From the NCBI GenBank assembly GCA_013375495.1, contig JABXKC010000011.1, forward strand, positions 1-64,000: a stretch of DNA of 64,000 bases. The letters run 5' to 3'. Under the pieces are notes generated by a model that ran no database searches, had not been told where the DNA came from, and was given only the letters and a program-made list of their open reading frames with translations. Made by a program: the position numbers and the translations under genes. Positions 54,070 through 62,605 of the stretch are shown here, piece by piece. This stretch comes from Promethearchaeota archaeon. GTDB lineage: Archaea; Asgardarchaeota; Lokiarchaeia; Sigynarchaeales; SOKP01. Numbering within the stretch: the stretch's first letter is position 1; every line of letters begins with the position of its first letter.

Positions 54070-54723
54070 ATGACAAAAATGCCTAATTTCTGCTATAATT
54101 GTGGATTTCCGCTGAAGAAAAAGAAAGGATATTGTCCCAACTGTGGAAAACCTTTTGTTCAGGATCGATACATGCAAATTCCAAGAGAATATCAAGCACC
54201 AGTAAGAGAAATAGGTATAGCTAAGATATTTCAGGATTTTAAAAATCGGATAGAAACTAGCGACAGTGGGGGTTCAACTCCCTCGAAAGGTGAAAGCAAA
54301 TTTTTAACGCTAATTGAAACTACTGATTTATTAGACAAAGCTTTTATCCTCGTAGCGAAAAAGGTTGAATATCTGGCAAGAAAAGAAATTGATGTTAAAT
54401 ATGGATTAGAAACAGATGCACAGCCTAATTATTGTTCTAATTGTGGATACAAAATCGAAGGAAGTTGGAAATTATGTCCTATTTGTGGAAAAAAAATGGT
54501 TTATAGAAAGCTTGAATACGAAAAAGCAATTGGATACATTGAAAAAGCGATTGATATAGATCCTGATGATCATAAGCTAAAACTTACATTAGAGCGAGTG
54601 CAAAAAATCGTTGTGACAGAAACAAGTAAGGACAATGCGCTCTTCCATTTACGATTTGTTGGTGATCATCATCTTTCGCAAATAAACTTAATTAGTGCAA
54701 TATTAAATTACAAACCTCGTTAA
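54070..54723 (+). CDS. Double zinc-ribbon protein
   Basis: A 217-residue protein with two zinc ribbons: CYNCGFPL/CPNCGKPF near residues 8-26 and CSNCGYKI/CPICGKKM near 122-141. Between them is a charged helical region, and the C-terminus (EYEKAIGYIEKAIDIDPDDHKLKLTLERV) looks like a tetratricopeptide-type helix pair. No catalytic motif is seen. It may recruit partners to DNA, RNA or a protein complex. It lies just upstream of another zinc-ribbon gene. Confidence 0.7.
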   Translation: MTKMPNFCYNCGFPLKKKKGYCPNCGKPFVQDRYMQIPREYQAPVREIGIAKIFQDFKNRIETSDSGGSTPSKGESKFLTLIETTDLLDKAFILVAKKVEYLARKEIDVKYGLETDAQPNYCSNCGYKIEGSWKLCPICGKKMVYRKLEYEKAIGYIEKAIDIDPDDHKLKLTLERVQKIVVTETSKDNALFHLRFVGDHHLSQINLISAILNYKPR

Positions 54724-54761
54724 ACAATTAATATTAGTTAAAATTTAAAAAAGTGATATTT

Positions 54762-55397
54762 ATGTCAAATATATGTTCTAAGTGCGGATTTGAATTAAGA
54801 GAAGATTGGAACCTTTGTCCTGAATGTGGAGAAATTTTTGAGGAAAAACGAGACGAACTCAAAAGTATCCGAGCGAAAACCAAGCCTGGTAATCAAAAAC
54901 TAGCTGAGAAAATCTGGATTTTGACTTTTATTGCTGGAATTATAGGGATTCTTTCACTTCTCACACCTGCAAGTACCGTATCAGTTTCCTTGCTAGGCGA
55001 AGTTCTACTTTCGATGGATAGCTGGATGTTTGGTTTAAATATCTTTTATGAATATGGAGTCGGATATGATATCTTTTTTACACGAAATGAATTCTTCTTA
55101 GGTGTAGGTATTTTTTCCCTGATAGTTTTGGTTATTGTCAACCTAGTAGTAATAGGATCAGGGATAGGATCTAGAAAGGATATATATAAAAGTAAGACAG
55201 ATTATTTTGATCTATACCTTGCAGCGGGACAAGTGATCGGAGCCCTTATTTACATTATAGGGATGGCAATAGTATACTGGTTTTTGACAGGAGAAGCTTA
55301 TTGGGGGTTTCTTGGCCTGGGTTTAGCTCTAATTGGACAATTTGTCGCGGCATTATTGTTAGTTATTAGCTTCGGAATCCGTTATTATTTCACTTAA
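54762..55397 (+). CDS. Zinc-ribbon membrane protein
   Basis: A 211-residue protein with an N-terminal zinc ribbon (CSKCGFELREDWNLCPECGE), then a charged linker and four hydrophobic segments (about 49-70, 104-128, 146-170 and 184-208). ATG at 54762 is preferred to a GTG three codons upstream because AGTG lies six bases before it. The arrangement is common in archaea for small membrane proteins of unknown function. It follows the double-ribbon gene by 38 bp. Confidence 0.7.
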   Translation: MSNICSKCGFELREDWNLCPECGEIFEEKRDELKSIRAKTKPGNQKLAEKIWILTFIAGIIGILSLLTPASTVSVSLLGEVLLSMDSWMFGLNIFYEYGVGYDIFFTRNEFFLGVGIFSLIVLVIVNLVVIGSGIGSRKDIYKSKTDYFDLYLAAGQVIGALIYIIGMAIVYWFLTGEAYWGFLGLGLALIGQFVAALLLVISFGIRYYFT

Positions 55398-55488
55398 GAA
55401 TTAACTAAGCGTTTCATATGCAAATAATGTCTGATTCAGTTCAGAAAAAATTGGTAAATTGGAACACTACTGATAGTGTGTAGAATTT

Positions 55489-56484
55489 TTAAATATTCAA
55501 TTCTGCTTCTTTTCCTTTAGACGCGTCAAAATAATATTTGAATGACATAATTACCAATACAATAATACTCCTTTCATTTCCTGAATAAAACTCCATTCTT
55601 CTGAACCTGCTCATCATTTCTTCGTCGGATCTCTCTTTTAAATTCTTTCGAAATTTTTTTAAATCGATGAACTCGCTGAGATTATATTTCCATGGAATAA
55701 ACTTTAATCGGGAGCCATTTGGTAAAGTGATACGAACTTCAATTGAAGGAGGATGTTCTGTCTTTATAAGACCATACATGCTACTCGTCGTTTGTGTGAC
55801 TGTGATTACTTCAAGATTCAATTCTTTCCAGGAATATGTCCTAACATCACTCCAATTTGTACGATACACAATCCCTTCAGGGGCTAAAATGAAGAATGTT
55901 CTAGGTGACCTTACGTACTTTATAATCCCTGGAATTAAAGCAGAAATCCCAATAATAGTAAATATAGCAAGTGGTATTATAAATGCCGTCAATCTAAATA
56001 TTTCAAGTTCAGTATCCATTACAAAAAATATAATTGCACTAATAATCAATCCAGCTATTATAAATCCAAGACCGAGTCAGATTAATACTCGAGATCTATC
56101 TTCAGTAAATACAATTTTTTTCCCCATTTTATGAGCCACGAATAAATGTTCCTTAGATCTAATAGTCTCGTACTCGTAATCTCCACTTTTAAATCGTTCC
56201 ACTAGCGCAAGATAATCGTCGACTTTTCCTATATCATAAGAAGATTTAGGTTGCATCTTTACAACTTTAAAAATGTATGCTACTATAATTTGGATTATAG
56301 CGGTTGGTATTCCCACAATTAATGCAGTAAAAAGTAAATTACTCATAAAACCTTCGTAGAAAGGACTTTCCCCCCCTATCGCATTAGAAACTGTTAAAAT
56401 AAAAAAAAATGCAATCCAAAGAATAAATCCAATTAAGATGGGGAGTTTATACTTGTTTTCTTCCCAGTTTGATACTTTGCTCAT
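55489..56484 (-). pseudogene. Membrane PH-like gene split by in-frame TGA
   Basis: From ATG 56484 the frame reads two membrane segments and a charged region ending FTEDRSRVLI, then TGA at 56079-56077. The same frame continues LGLGFIIAGLIISAIIFFVM, another membrane helix, and then a bacterial-PH-like beta domain (FFILAPEGIVYRTNWSDV, LPNGSRLKFIPWKYNL) to 55489. The stop falls exactly at the start of a membrane helix. Removing it would give a continuous protein of about 331 residues with four membrane segments and a PH-like fold. TTG at 56049 could restart the second part. Confidence 0.65.
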
Positions 56485-56577
56485 GTCTCTCGCCTTTTAA
56501 TAGTTAATTTATATATAATTGTCAAGTCATATTTATATTTATTTTTCTTTTAAATACAATCGTCTAGAATAATTAAT

Positions 56578-59500
56578 ATGGTTGAAGATAGTCCTCGACC
56601 TCATCGATGCCGTTTCTGCAACTCAACTTTTTCAGAGGACATTCTCAATAGAATTAATAATGATAAGGACGATGTTTACTGTGAAAATTGTGGAGATATA
56701 ATAAAGAGAGTTCGAGAGGAATATAGCTCTAATCCTAGCGAAATAACACAAATTGAACCTAATATAGTTGATGTATTTGTCAAACCGCAAATAAATTCGA
56801 AGGCCCATCCCGACGCTTTAAATTACCCAATTGGTCGTATTTTCTACGACGCTGATTTTCCACTCGCTTTTAAAAGCAACTTTATTATTGTATTTTCTCG
56901 CCTTATTTGCTTTCACGCGCTATTTTTGGAACGCAAAGGGCAAATCGAACTCGGAGAATCGGAAATACCTGAAAATGCTCTTAACGACCTTTATATGTCT
57001 ACAAGGAATATACAGGATATGCAAATTCAGCCCGAATTCTTAAATAACCTCCACGACATTTCTATGGATGAATTTGAACGCAACCTAAAGCAAATGCAAG
57101 CAAAAATTCAATCGAATAAGCAATATCTAGAAGACTTCCATGTTTACACTCGTTGGTTAATAAGAGAAGTTTACATTCTTGTATCTGAGGAAGTAGATAT
57201 AGAAAATCTCCCGAGCTTCGAACGAACTATCTATATGGATTTGGAAAATCAAAAACCTCTTTTTGAACATAAACTAGAACAATTAGCAACTAAACCTGCA
57301 AATTCGCCATTCGTGAAAAGAAGAGGTGAATCTAAAAGGATGAAAGAAGCGAGAATTAATTTTGGACAAAACACCGTAAATGAATTAAAAATTATGGTTG
57401 AAAACTATGAAGATCGTGAAACATTATATAAAACAACAGTGAAGATCGTCCAAGATGCAATTTCGAAACCAAATCAACTTTCAATTGACGATTTACCAAA
57501 AGGCCGGAAACTAAATCCCAAATACTTAGCTGCAGCTTTTATATTCTATGGTTTAAGACATACTGATTTTAACGATAATCATGAAAAATATAAGTTATAT
57601 GGCGTTATGGAATATATTAGGGAGTCTTTTCCAAATAATAGTACAATGAAAACTGCATTACAAACAATAATTCCATTAATATATAGTTTCCTCTCAGTAG
57701 AAATTGATTATATACTTTACTTTCCAAAATCAAAAAATTATCACGTTAAAGAAACAGTGAAGGAAAGGAGAGAGAATCTCTGGATAGACAATCGTTCAAA
57801 AGTCTTTGAATGTGATTTAAAGGAAATGATAAATGAATTTAGCCAAGTTTTTACTGAAAAAACGCTTATCAAAAAAATCACAGAGGATCTTTTGAAAGAT
57901 GCCATATCTGAACCAAAGTCTTTCTCAAAACAAGAAATACTTGAATCAAATCTCAGGTTAACAACACCAAAATACTATTGTGTTGCACTGCTATTTCTAG
58001 CGTATAATCATGAAGAATACTACAAAGAAAAACTAATAATTTCAGAATTTTCAAAGAAGTATTTTCCAACTTATAAAGAGGAAAATAACTCGACTATTCC
58101 TTTTTTATATGAATTCCTATCACCTGAAGTTAGAGCTAAAATCAATTATCTCCCAGAAAAAAGATATAAAGATATGGACAAAAAATATGATGAGTCTAGA
58201 CTATGGGTTTTAGTTAATGAATTTCTTTATGAATTTGTAGATTCAGATTTAGAGGAGTATTTAAAGCAAGCTAAAGCTCTTTTTTCCTCGTCAGAAGAAA
58301 ATGGATTTGATTTAGAAAATTTGGAAAGCAAAAATCCGAAGTATTTAGCTGCAACATTAGTGTACTACAGTTTAATACTATGTGAGAATTTTATTTTTTT
58401 ATCAAAAAAAAACTTCTTAAACTATATGAGAGGCGTCAAATTCCACATGGGAAACAAGGTTTATAGATTAATATCTGATTTTAATTCCTATGTTGTCAAG
58501 CATATTGAACAGGATAAAATTAAGAATTCCAGAGACCTCAATAAGTATGAAATAGAGTCTGTCATAAATCCAAACGAGTTGCATAAACAGTCTTTAAAAA
58601 CAATTAAAAGCATAGAAAGTCGATCTGTTATCAATAGAGATTTCTTTCTTCACAAACTACTTGAAATAAGAGAAAAACACAAACAGAACGATAGAACGGA
58701 TAATGTTATTCTCTGTGATTTAATTTTAAAATCTCTCGAGTTCTACGAAGATTTTAATGCCTTTACGAACGATATTCAATTTATAAGACCTTCTGGTTCC
58801 CCCAAACAAGTTTTACTCCGGTTGAGTACAGAAAATTTTTTGGATAGTAAACATTATTTAGATCTATTTATTGTCAAGTATCTAGCGTTTATAGAAGGTC
58901 TAAAAACTGATTCAAAAAGTAAAGCAGCACACATTTCTCTTCTTACTCAATTTCGCAAACAAAAAGAAAAGATAAATGATTTCGGGGAAAAAAGTAAACA
59001 AAAAAAATATAGAGAGCTTGACCGAAGGACTAAATATGGTGATTTTTTCTTCTCTCATGCTGTTAGGGTAGAAAGATTTCTTTTGATGTTAGGACTAAGC
59101 CCTTATGACGGCTATGATATATGGGGGAATAGAGGGAAAATTGACGGGAAAACACGAATATTTGCTAATTTTCATCATATTCAATATGACCCAGAAGAAA
59201 AATCAAAAAGAGAATTAGTATTTATTCCACAAAAACCTCCTAAAAAATATCAGAAAAATATGGAAAAGTTTCTGTCGCATTCGATGATTGCCGGTAGGGA
59301 AGGAAACTTAAAAAGAACAGACATTTCTAATATCAGCAGGCATAAAATTGAGAGGGAACTTAAGGAAATTCAAAAAATCCTAAAATACAATTCGATGCTC
59401 TTAGAAAAAGCTGTCATTACTCCAAAACCGGAACTAATATTAGGATTAAAAGGATGGTCAACCTTTAAAATGAGGAAAGCAATCGAAAGGTTAAAAGATC

Positions 59501-59628
59501 AAGAATTTTCTTGGGCAAAAGATGTTGAGAAACTAGTTCCTACAGCTGGAGGTTATGAACATGAAAGGATTGAGAATACTGAAGTAAAGAGCATTATTCA
59601 AAAGATTATCTCTAAAAGAAAGAACTGA
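56578..59628 (+). CDS. Giant zinc-ribbon protein with repeats and HNH-like end
   Basis: A 1016-residue soluble protein of unknown function. An N-terminal zinc ribbon has C11, C14, C35 and C38. A helical unit containing [N/T]PKY-x-x-[A/V]A-[A/L] recurs near residues 312, 463 and 586, each preceded by an acidic helix with DAISxP or a similar segment and followed by a hydrophobic helix; the pattern recalls cyclin-fold repeats of TFB/TFIIB. Near the C-terminus, IFANFHHIQYD (861-871) with ELVFIPQ and SHSMIAGREGN resembles an HNH-type nuclease core. All three assignments are inference from local patterns. The ATG is single and the gene monocistronic. Confidence 0.7.
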   Translation: MVEDSPRPHRCRFCNSTFSEDILNRINNDKDDVYCENCGDIIKRVREEYSSNPSEITQIEPNIVDVFVKPQINSKAHPDALNYPIGRIFYDADFPLAFKSNFIIVFSRLICFHALFLERKGQIELGESEIPENALNDLYMSTRNIQDMQIQPEFLNNLHDISMDEFERNLKQMQAKIQSNKQYLEDFHVYTRWLIREVYILVSEEVDIENLPSFERTIYMDLENQKPLFEHKLEQLATKPANSPFVKRRGESKRMKEARINFGQNTVNELKIMVENYEDRETLYKTTVKIVQDAISKPNQLSIDDLPKGRKLNPKYLAAAFIFYGLRHTDFNDNHEKYKLYGVMEYIRESFPNNSTMKTALQTIIPLIYSFLSVEIDYILYFPKSKNYHVKETVKERRENLWIDNRSKVFECDLKEMINEFSQVFTEKTLIKKITEDLLKDAISEPKSFSKQEILESNLRLTTPKYYCVALLFLAYNHEEYYKEKLIISEFSKKYFPTYKEENNSTIPFLYEFLSPEVRAKINYLPEKRYKDMDKKYDESRLWVLVNEFLYEFVDSDLEEYLKQAKALFSSSEENGFDLENLESKNPKYLAATLVYYSLILCENFIFLSKKNFLNYMRGVKFHMGNKVYRLISDFNSYVVKHIEQDKIKNSRDLNKYEIESVINPNELHKQSLKTIKSIESRSVINRDFFLHKLLEIREKHKQNDRTDNVILCDLILKSLEFYEDFNAFTNDIQFIRPSGSPKQVLLRLSTENFLDSKHYLDLFIVKYLAFIEGLKTDSKSKAAHISLLTQFRKQKEKINDFGEKSKQKKYRELDRRTKYGDFFFSHAVRVERFLLMLGLSPYDGYDIWGNRGKIDGKTRIFANFHHIQYDPEEKSKRELVFIPQKPPKKYQKNMEKFLSHSMIAGREGNLKRTDISNISRHKIERELKEIQKILKYNSMLLEKAVITPKPELILGLKGWSTFKMRKAIERLKDQEFSWAKDVEKLVPTAGGYEHERIENTEVKSIIQKIISKRKN

Positions 59629-59834
59629 TTTTTTAATCTTAGTAAAATTTTTTAACCATTCTTCTTTTACTTTCATACTAAGTTAAGTCTATATTTTTCA
59701 AAACTTAGAACGTAAAAGATTACGGTTCCGATATACCTAAATATATTGGAAATTTTGATCTGAGTTAATTAGTTTGTTCTGTGTTTTACAATGTAGGCTT
59801 TAAAATGAGAATTTAAATAGAAAAAGTGAATAAT

Positions 59835-60341
59835 TTGAGTCAAGAAAAAGATAAAGGACGCGTGGTTGTACGTGCTCAAGTCACTGGCGGCGCTGCTAGT
59901 GGCGGTCCCCCTATTGGGCCCGCTATTGGCCCGACTGGCATAAACATTAAAGATGTAGTGGATGCCGTTAACGAAAAGACCATGCTTTTCAAAGGTCTGA
60001 CTGTTCCGGTTAGAATTGAATGTGATCCTGAGACAAAGCAATTTGAAATTTTCGTGGAAACACCGAGTACAGCTTCACTACTATTAAAAGAATTAGGAAT
60101 TGAAAAAGGGAGCATAAATAGTTCTGAAAAGAAGGCTGGAGATTTGACACTTGAGCAAGTAGTTAATGTTGTAAATGCTAAAAAAGATATTTTTCTATCG
60201 AAAACATTTAAAAATGCTGTGAAAACAGTGTTAGGGACTGCTTTATCAGTTGGAGCAACCGTAGAAGGCGAGGATCCTCGCGTGGTTCAAAAGAAGATTG
60301 ATGCCGGGGATTATGACGATAAAATAAAGGGGGAGATATGA
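59835..60341 (+). CDS. rpl11: Ribosomal protein uL11
   Basis: A 168-residue large-subunit stalk-base protein. Characteristic sequences are VTGGAASGGPPIGPAIGPTG, the VKTVLGTALSVGATVEG segment near the C-terminus, and the 23S-binding C-terminal domain. TTG at 59835 is chosen because AGTG is six bases upstream; the GTG three codons earlier overlaps that site. It begins the archaeal stalk operon uL11-uL1-uL10-P1 and is followed by uL1 after three bases. Confidence 0.95.
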   Translation: MSQEKDKGRVVVRAQVTGGAASGGPPIGPAIGPTGINIKDVVDAVNEKTMLFKGLTVPVRIECDPETKQFEIFVETPSTASLLLKELGIEKGSINSSEKKAGDLTLEQVVNVVNAKKDIFLSKTFKNAVKTVLGTALSVGATVEGEDPRVVQKKIDAGDYDDKIKGEI

Positions 60342-60344
60342 TAA

Positions 60345-61073
60345 ATGAAAGTAGATGATAAACTGTTAAAAAAATCATTAAACGCAGCAATTGATTTTTC
60401 GGTAAAAAAAAAGGATGGGTTTAAAGACAAAGTAAGGAAATTCGACGAGTCAATTGATTTCATTATAAATCTTAAGGATATCAATCTAAACGATCCTAAA
60501 CAAAGAATCGACAAAGAAATATTACTACCTAATAATATTATAACTGGCGATAAACCTAATGTTTGCGTGATCGCTTCAGACGAAATTCTTATGAAAGCTA
60601 AAAATCTAGGATTAGATACAATTGATAGTGATGGATTAATCCAATTAAATAATGAAGAAAAAAAAGTGAAGAAAAAATTTGTAAAAAAGTACGATTTCTT
60701 CATAGTTGAAGATAAAATGATGCCTAATGTTGCTCGGTACTTAGCAAGATTTCTTGGACCACTAGGTAAAATGCCGAAACCTTTTCCAAGTGGATACGGT
60801 ATTATTTCTAATCCGAACGATTTACAAGTAGCAATTGAACGATACTTAAAGGTAATAAGAATTCAGTTAAAAAAACAGCTGCTCATTCAAGTTAAAATTG
60901 GGAAGAAGTCTATGGCAAAAGAAAGCGTATTTGAAAACATGAAGGCCATTGTCGAGTATATTGCAGATCAGATGCCTCACAAATATAATAATATTAAATC
61001 TATGTTTTTAAAAACAACTATGGGGCATCCTATAAAGATTGATGAACAATATTTAAAAAGTATAGAGGTGTAA
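60345..61073 (+). CDS. rpl1: Ribosomal protein uL1
   Basis: A 242-residue L1 stalk protein. KMPKPFPSGYG near residues 143-153 and GPLGKM are typical; the N-terminal 30 residues are lysine-rich. In archaea uL1 binds its own mRNA to repress this operon, but no clear structural mimic of its rRNA site is seen at the start. It overlaps nothing and is followed by uL10 with a GAGGTG site in its last codons. Confidence 0.95.
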   Translation: MKVDDKLLKKSLNAAIDFSVKKKDGFKDKVRKFDESIDFIINLKDINLNDPKQRIDKEILLPNNIITGDKPNVCVIASDEILMKAKNLGLDTIDSDGLIQLNNEEKKVKKKFVKKYDFFIVEDKMMPNVARYLARFLGPLGKMPKPFPSGYGIISNPNDLQVAIERYLKVIRIQLKKQLLIQVKIGKKSMAKESVFENMKAIVEYIADQMPHKYNNIKSMFLKTTMGHPIKIDEQYLKSIEV

Positions 61074-61077
61074 AAAA

Positions 61078-61968
61078 GTGATCGGAAAACATGACATACC
61101 ACAATGGAAATTGGATGAAGTAGATCATTTAATTGATTTATTTAAAACTTATAGTAATATTGCCGTAGTAGAAGTAGCAAAATTAAACGATAGACAAATC
61201 CAGGAGATACGAAAAATCTTAAGAGGAAAAGCAGTAATACGGATGTCAAAGAAGAGCCTTCAACTAAGAGCGGTAGAAAAATATAAAGAGGAATCTAACA
61301 AACAAAATTTAGATGAGCTAGTAGAAAGAATTCCCGGGCAAGCTGCGTTATGTTTCACGGATTTAGACATATTTGAGCTTAAGAAAATTTTTCTACAAAG
61401 TGAATGGATGGTTCCCGCTAAACCAAATGAGATAACCCCCGTGGATATATGGGTTCCCGCAGGAGATACGGGCTTACCTACTGGACAAGTTATTAGTGAA
61501 TTAAACATGACTCTTCGACTTCCAACGAGAATTCAAAACGATACAATTTGGGTCCGAGAAGACACACAAACACATAAAGCAGGAGATTTTGTTGATGTAA
61601 AACAAGCTGCAGTCCTAAAAAAGTTAGGAATTACCCCAATTGAATCGTTGATAAAAATACATTACGCATGGAGCGATGGTGAAATTATTTCGGAAGATAT
61701 TCTTTATATGGATATGACTACATTCAAGCAAGATTTTATCAAAGCTTATCGAGAAGCACTTGGAATATTGTTTGAAATGCCATTCTTTTCAGAGGATATG
61801 ACAGGCGATTATATTCGAAAAGGTACATCTGAGGCCAATATATTAAATTCGATTATTTTTGGAGAAGGTATTCAAGCTCCTGTCCAGGTAGAAACAAAAG
61901 TCGAAGAAAAAGAACCCGAGGAGGAAGAAGAGGACGAAGAAGTTGGCATTGGAGGATTATTTGGATAA
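61078..61968 (+). CDS. rpl10: Ribosomal protein uL10 (P0)
   Basis: A 296-residue stalk base protein of the archaeal/eukaryal P0 type. LRGKAVIRMSKKSLQLRA near 45, a central insertion domain (GDTGLPTGQVISEL) and an acidic C-terminal tail ending GIGGLFG, the P-protein signature for factor binding. It starts at GTG 61078, seven bases after GAGGTG. P1 is encoded 77 bp downstream. Confidence 0.95.
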   Translation: MIGKHDIPQWKLDEVDHLIDLFKTYSNIAVVEVAKLNDRQIQEIRKILRGKAVIRMSKKSLQLRAVEKYKEESNKQNLDELVERIPGQAALCFTDLDIFELKKIFLQSEWMVPAKPNEITPVDIWVPAGDTGLPTGQVISELNMTLRLPTRIQNDTIWVREDTQTHKAGDFVDVKQAAVLKKLGITPIESLIKIHYAWSDGEIISEDILYMDMTTFKQDFIKAYREALGILFEMPFFSEDMTGDYIRKGTSEANILNSIIFGEGIQAPVQVETKVEEKEPEEEEEDEEVGIGGLFG

Positions 61969-62045
61969 TAAATTAAGGTTTTTTTTAAAATATCAATTAA
62001 AAATACAATTATAATGATAAAAAAATAAAAAAGAGGTTAGAGATT

Positions 62046-62339
62046 ATGGAAAGTATTTACGCTGCCTTATTGTTACATAAAGCTGGAGGAAAAATTAACG
62101 AAACGAACGTAGAAAAGGTATTAACTGCCGCAGGTGCGAAAGTTGATAAGGATCAAATCGTTAAATTAATTGCTGGATTAAAATCTACAGATATTGAGGA
62201 TATCATCAAATCTGCTAGCTCAGCACCCGTTATGGCTGCTCCAGCTGGGGGCGTTGTTGAGAAAAAAGAAAAAAAAAAGAAGAAAGAAGAGGAACCCGAA
62301 GAAGAAGAGGAACCAACTGGTATTGGAAGTCTTTTTTAA
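62046..62339 (+). CDS. rpl12: Ribosomal protein P1 (archaeal L12)
   Basis: A 97-residue stalk protein. The N-terminal dimerisation helix MESIYAALLLHKAGGKINE, an alanine-rich hinge and the lysine- then glutamate-rich segment ending PTGIGSLF, similar to the C-terminal end of uL10, are diagnostic. It binds uL10 and recruits translation factors. GAGGT is eight bases before the ATG. A T-rich terminator follows. Confidence 0.95.
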   Translation: MESIYAALLLHKAGGKINETNVEKVLTAAGAKVDKDQIVKLIAGLKSTDIEDIIKSASSAPVMAAPAGGVVEKKEKKKKKEEEPEEEEEPTGIGSLF

Positions 62340-62402
62340 ATAACGGGAACCAAAATGAATTAACGCACAATTGAACAAAAGTATAGCAAAAATTATTTAA
62401 AA

Positions 62403-62424
62403 TTTTTTTAATTTATTTTTTTTC
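62403..62424 (+). terminator. T-rich terminator of the stalk operon
   Basis: Long thymine runs appear about 65 bp after the P1 stop codon, before the secY promoter region. Confidence 0.4.
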
Positions 62425-62534
62425 TATTATTTTTATATTCGTATAATTTCGATTTGCTAAGAAATCAGAAATCTGCTAAAATAAAGTGAATAAATCAAAA
62501 AGTTTTTTTAAAATTCTATTTTTTTTAATTTAAC

Positions 62535-62550
62535 TTTCTCAATTGAGAAA
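62535..62550. promoter_or_regulatory. 16-bp perfect palindrome upstream of secY
   Basis: TTTCTCAATTGAGAAA is a perfect palindrome followed by TTTTTAATTATA. It could be a hairpin terminator with a T-run or an operator; a TATA-like TTAATTATA follows and the secY ATG is 56 bp downstream. Confidence 0.45.
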
Positions 62551-62605
62551 TTTTTAATTATACTAAAATAGATAACACTCGTTAAAGATTTTGTACTGAT
62601 ATACT

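Noticed and set aside
54268..54284. tRNA T-arm-like GGGGGTTCAACTCCCTC
   Set aside because: It lies inside a good coding sequence, and no matching acceptor, D or anticodon arms exist around it.
59769..60041. 90-codon minus-strand frame at the start of uL11
   Set aside because: Antisense to a certain ribosomal protein gene, with low-complexity S/N/F-rich sequence.
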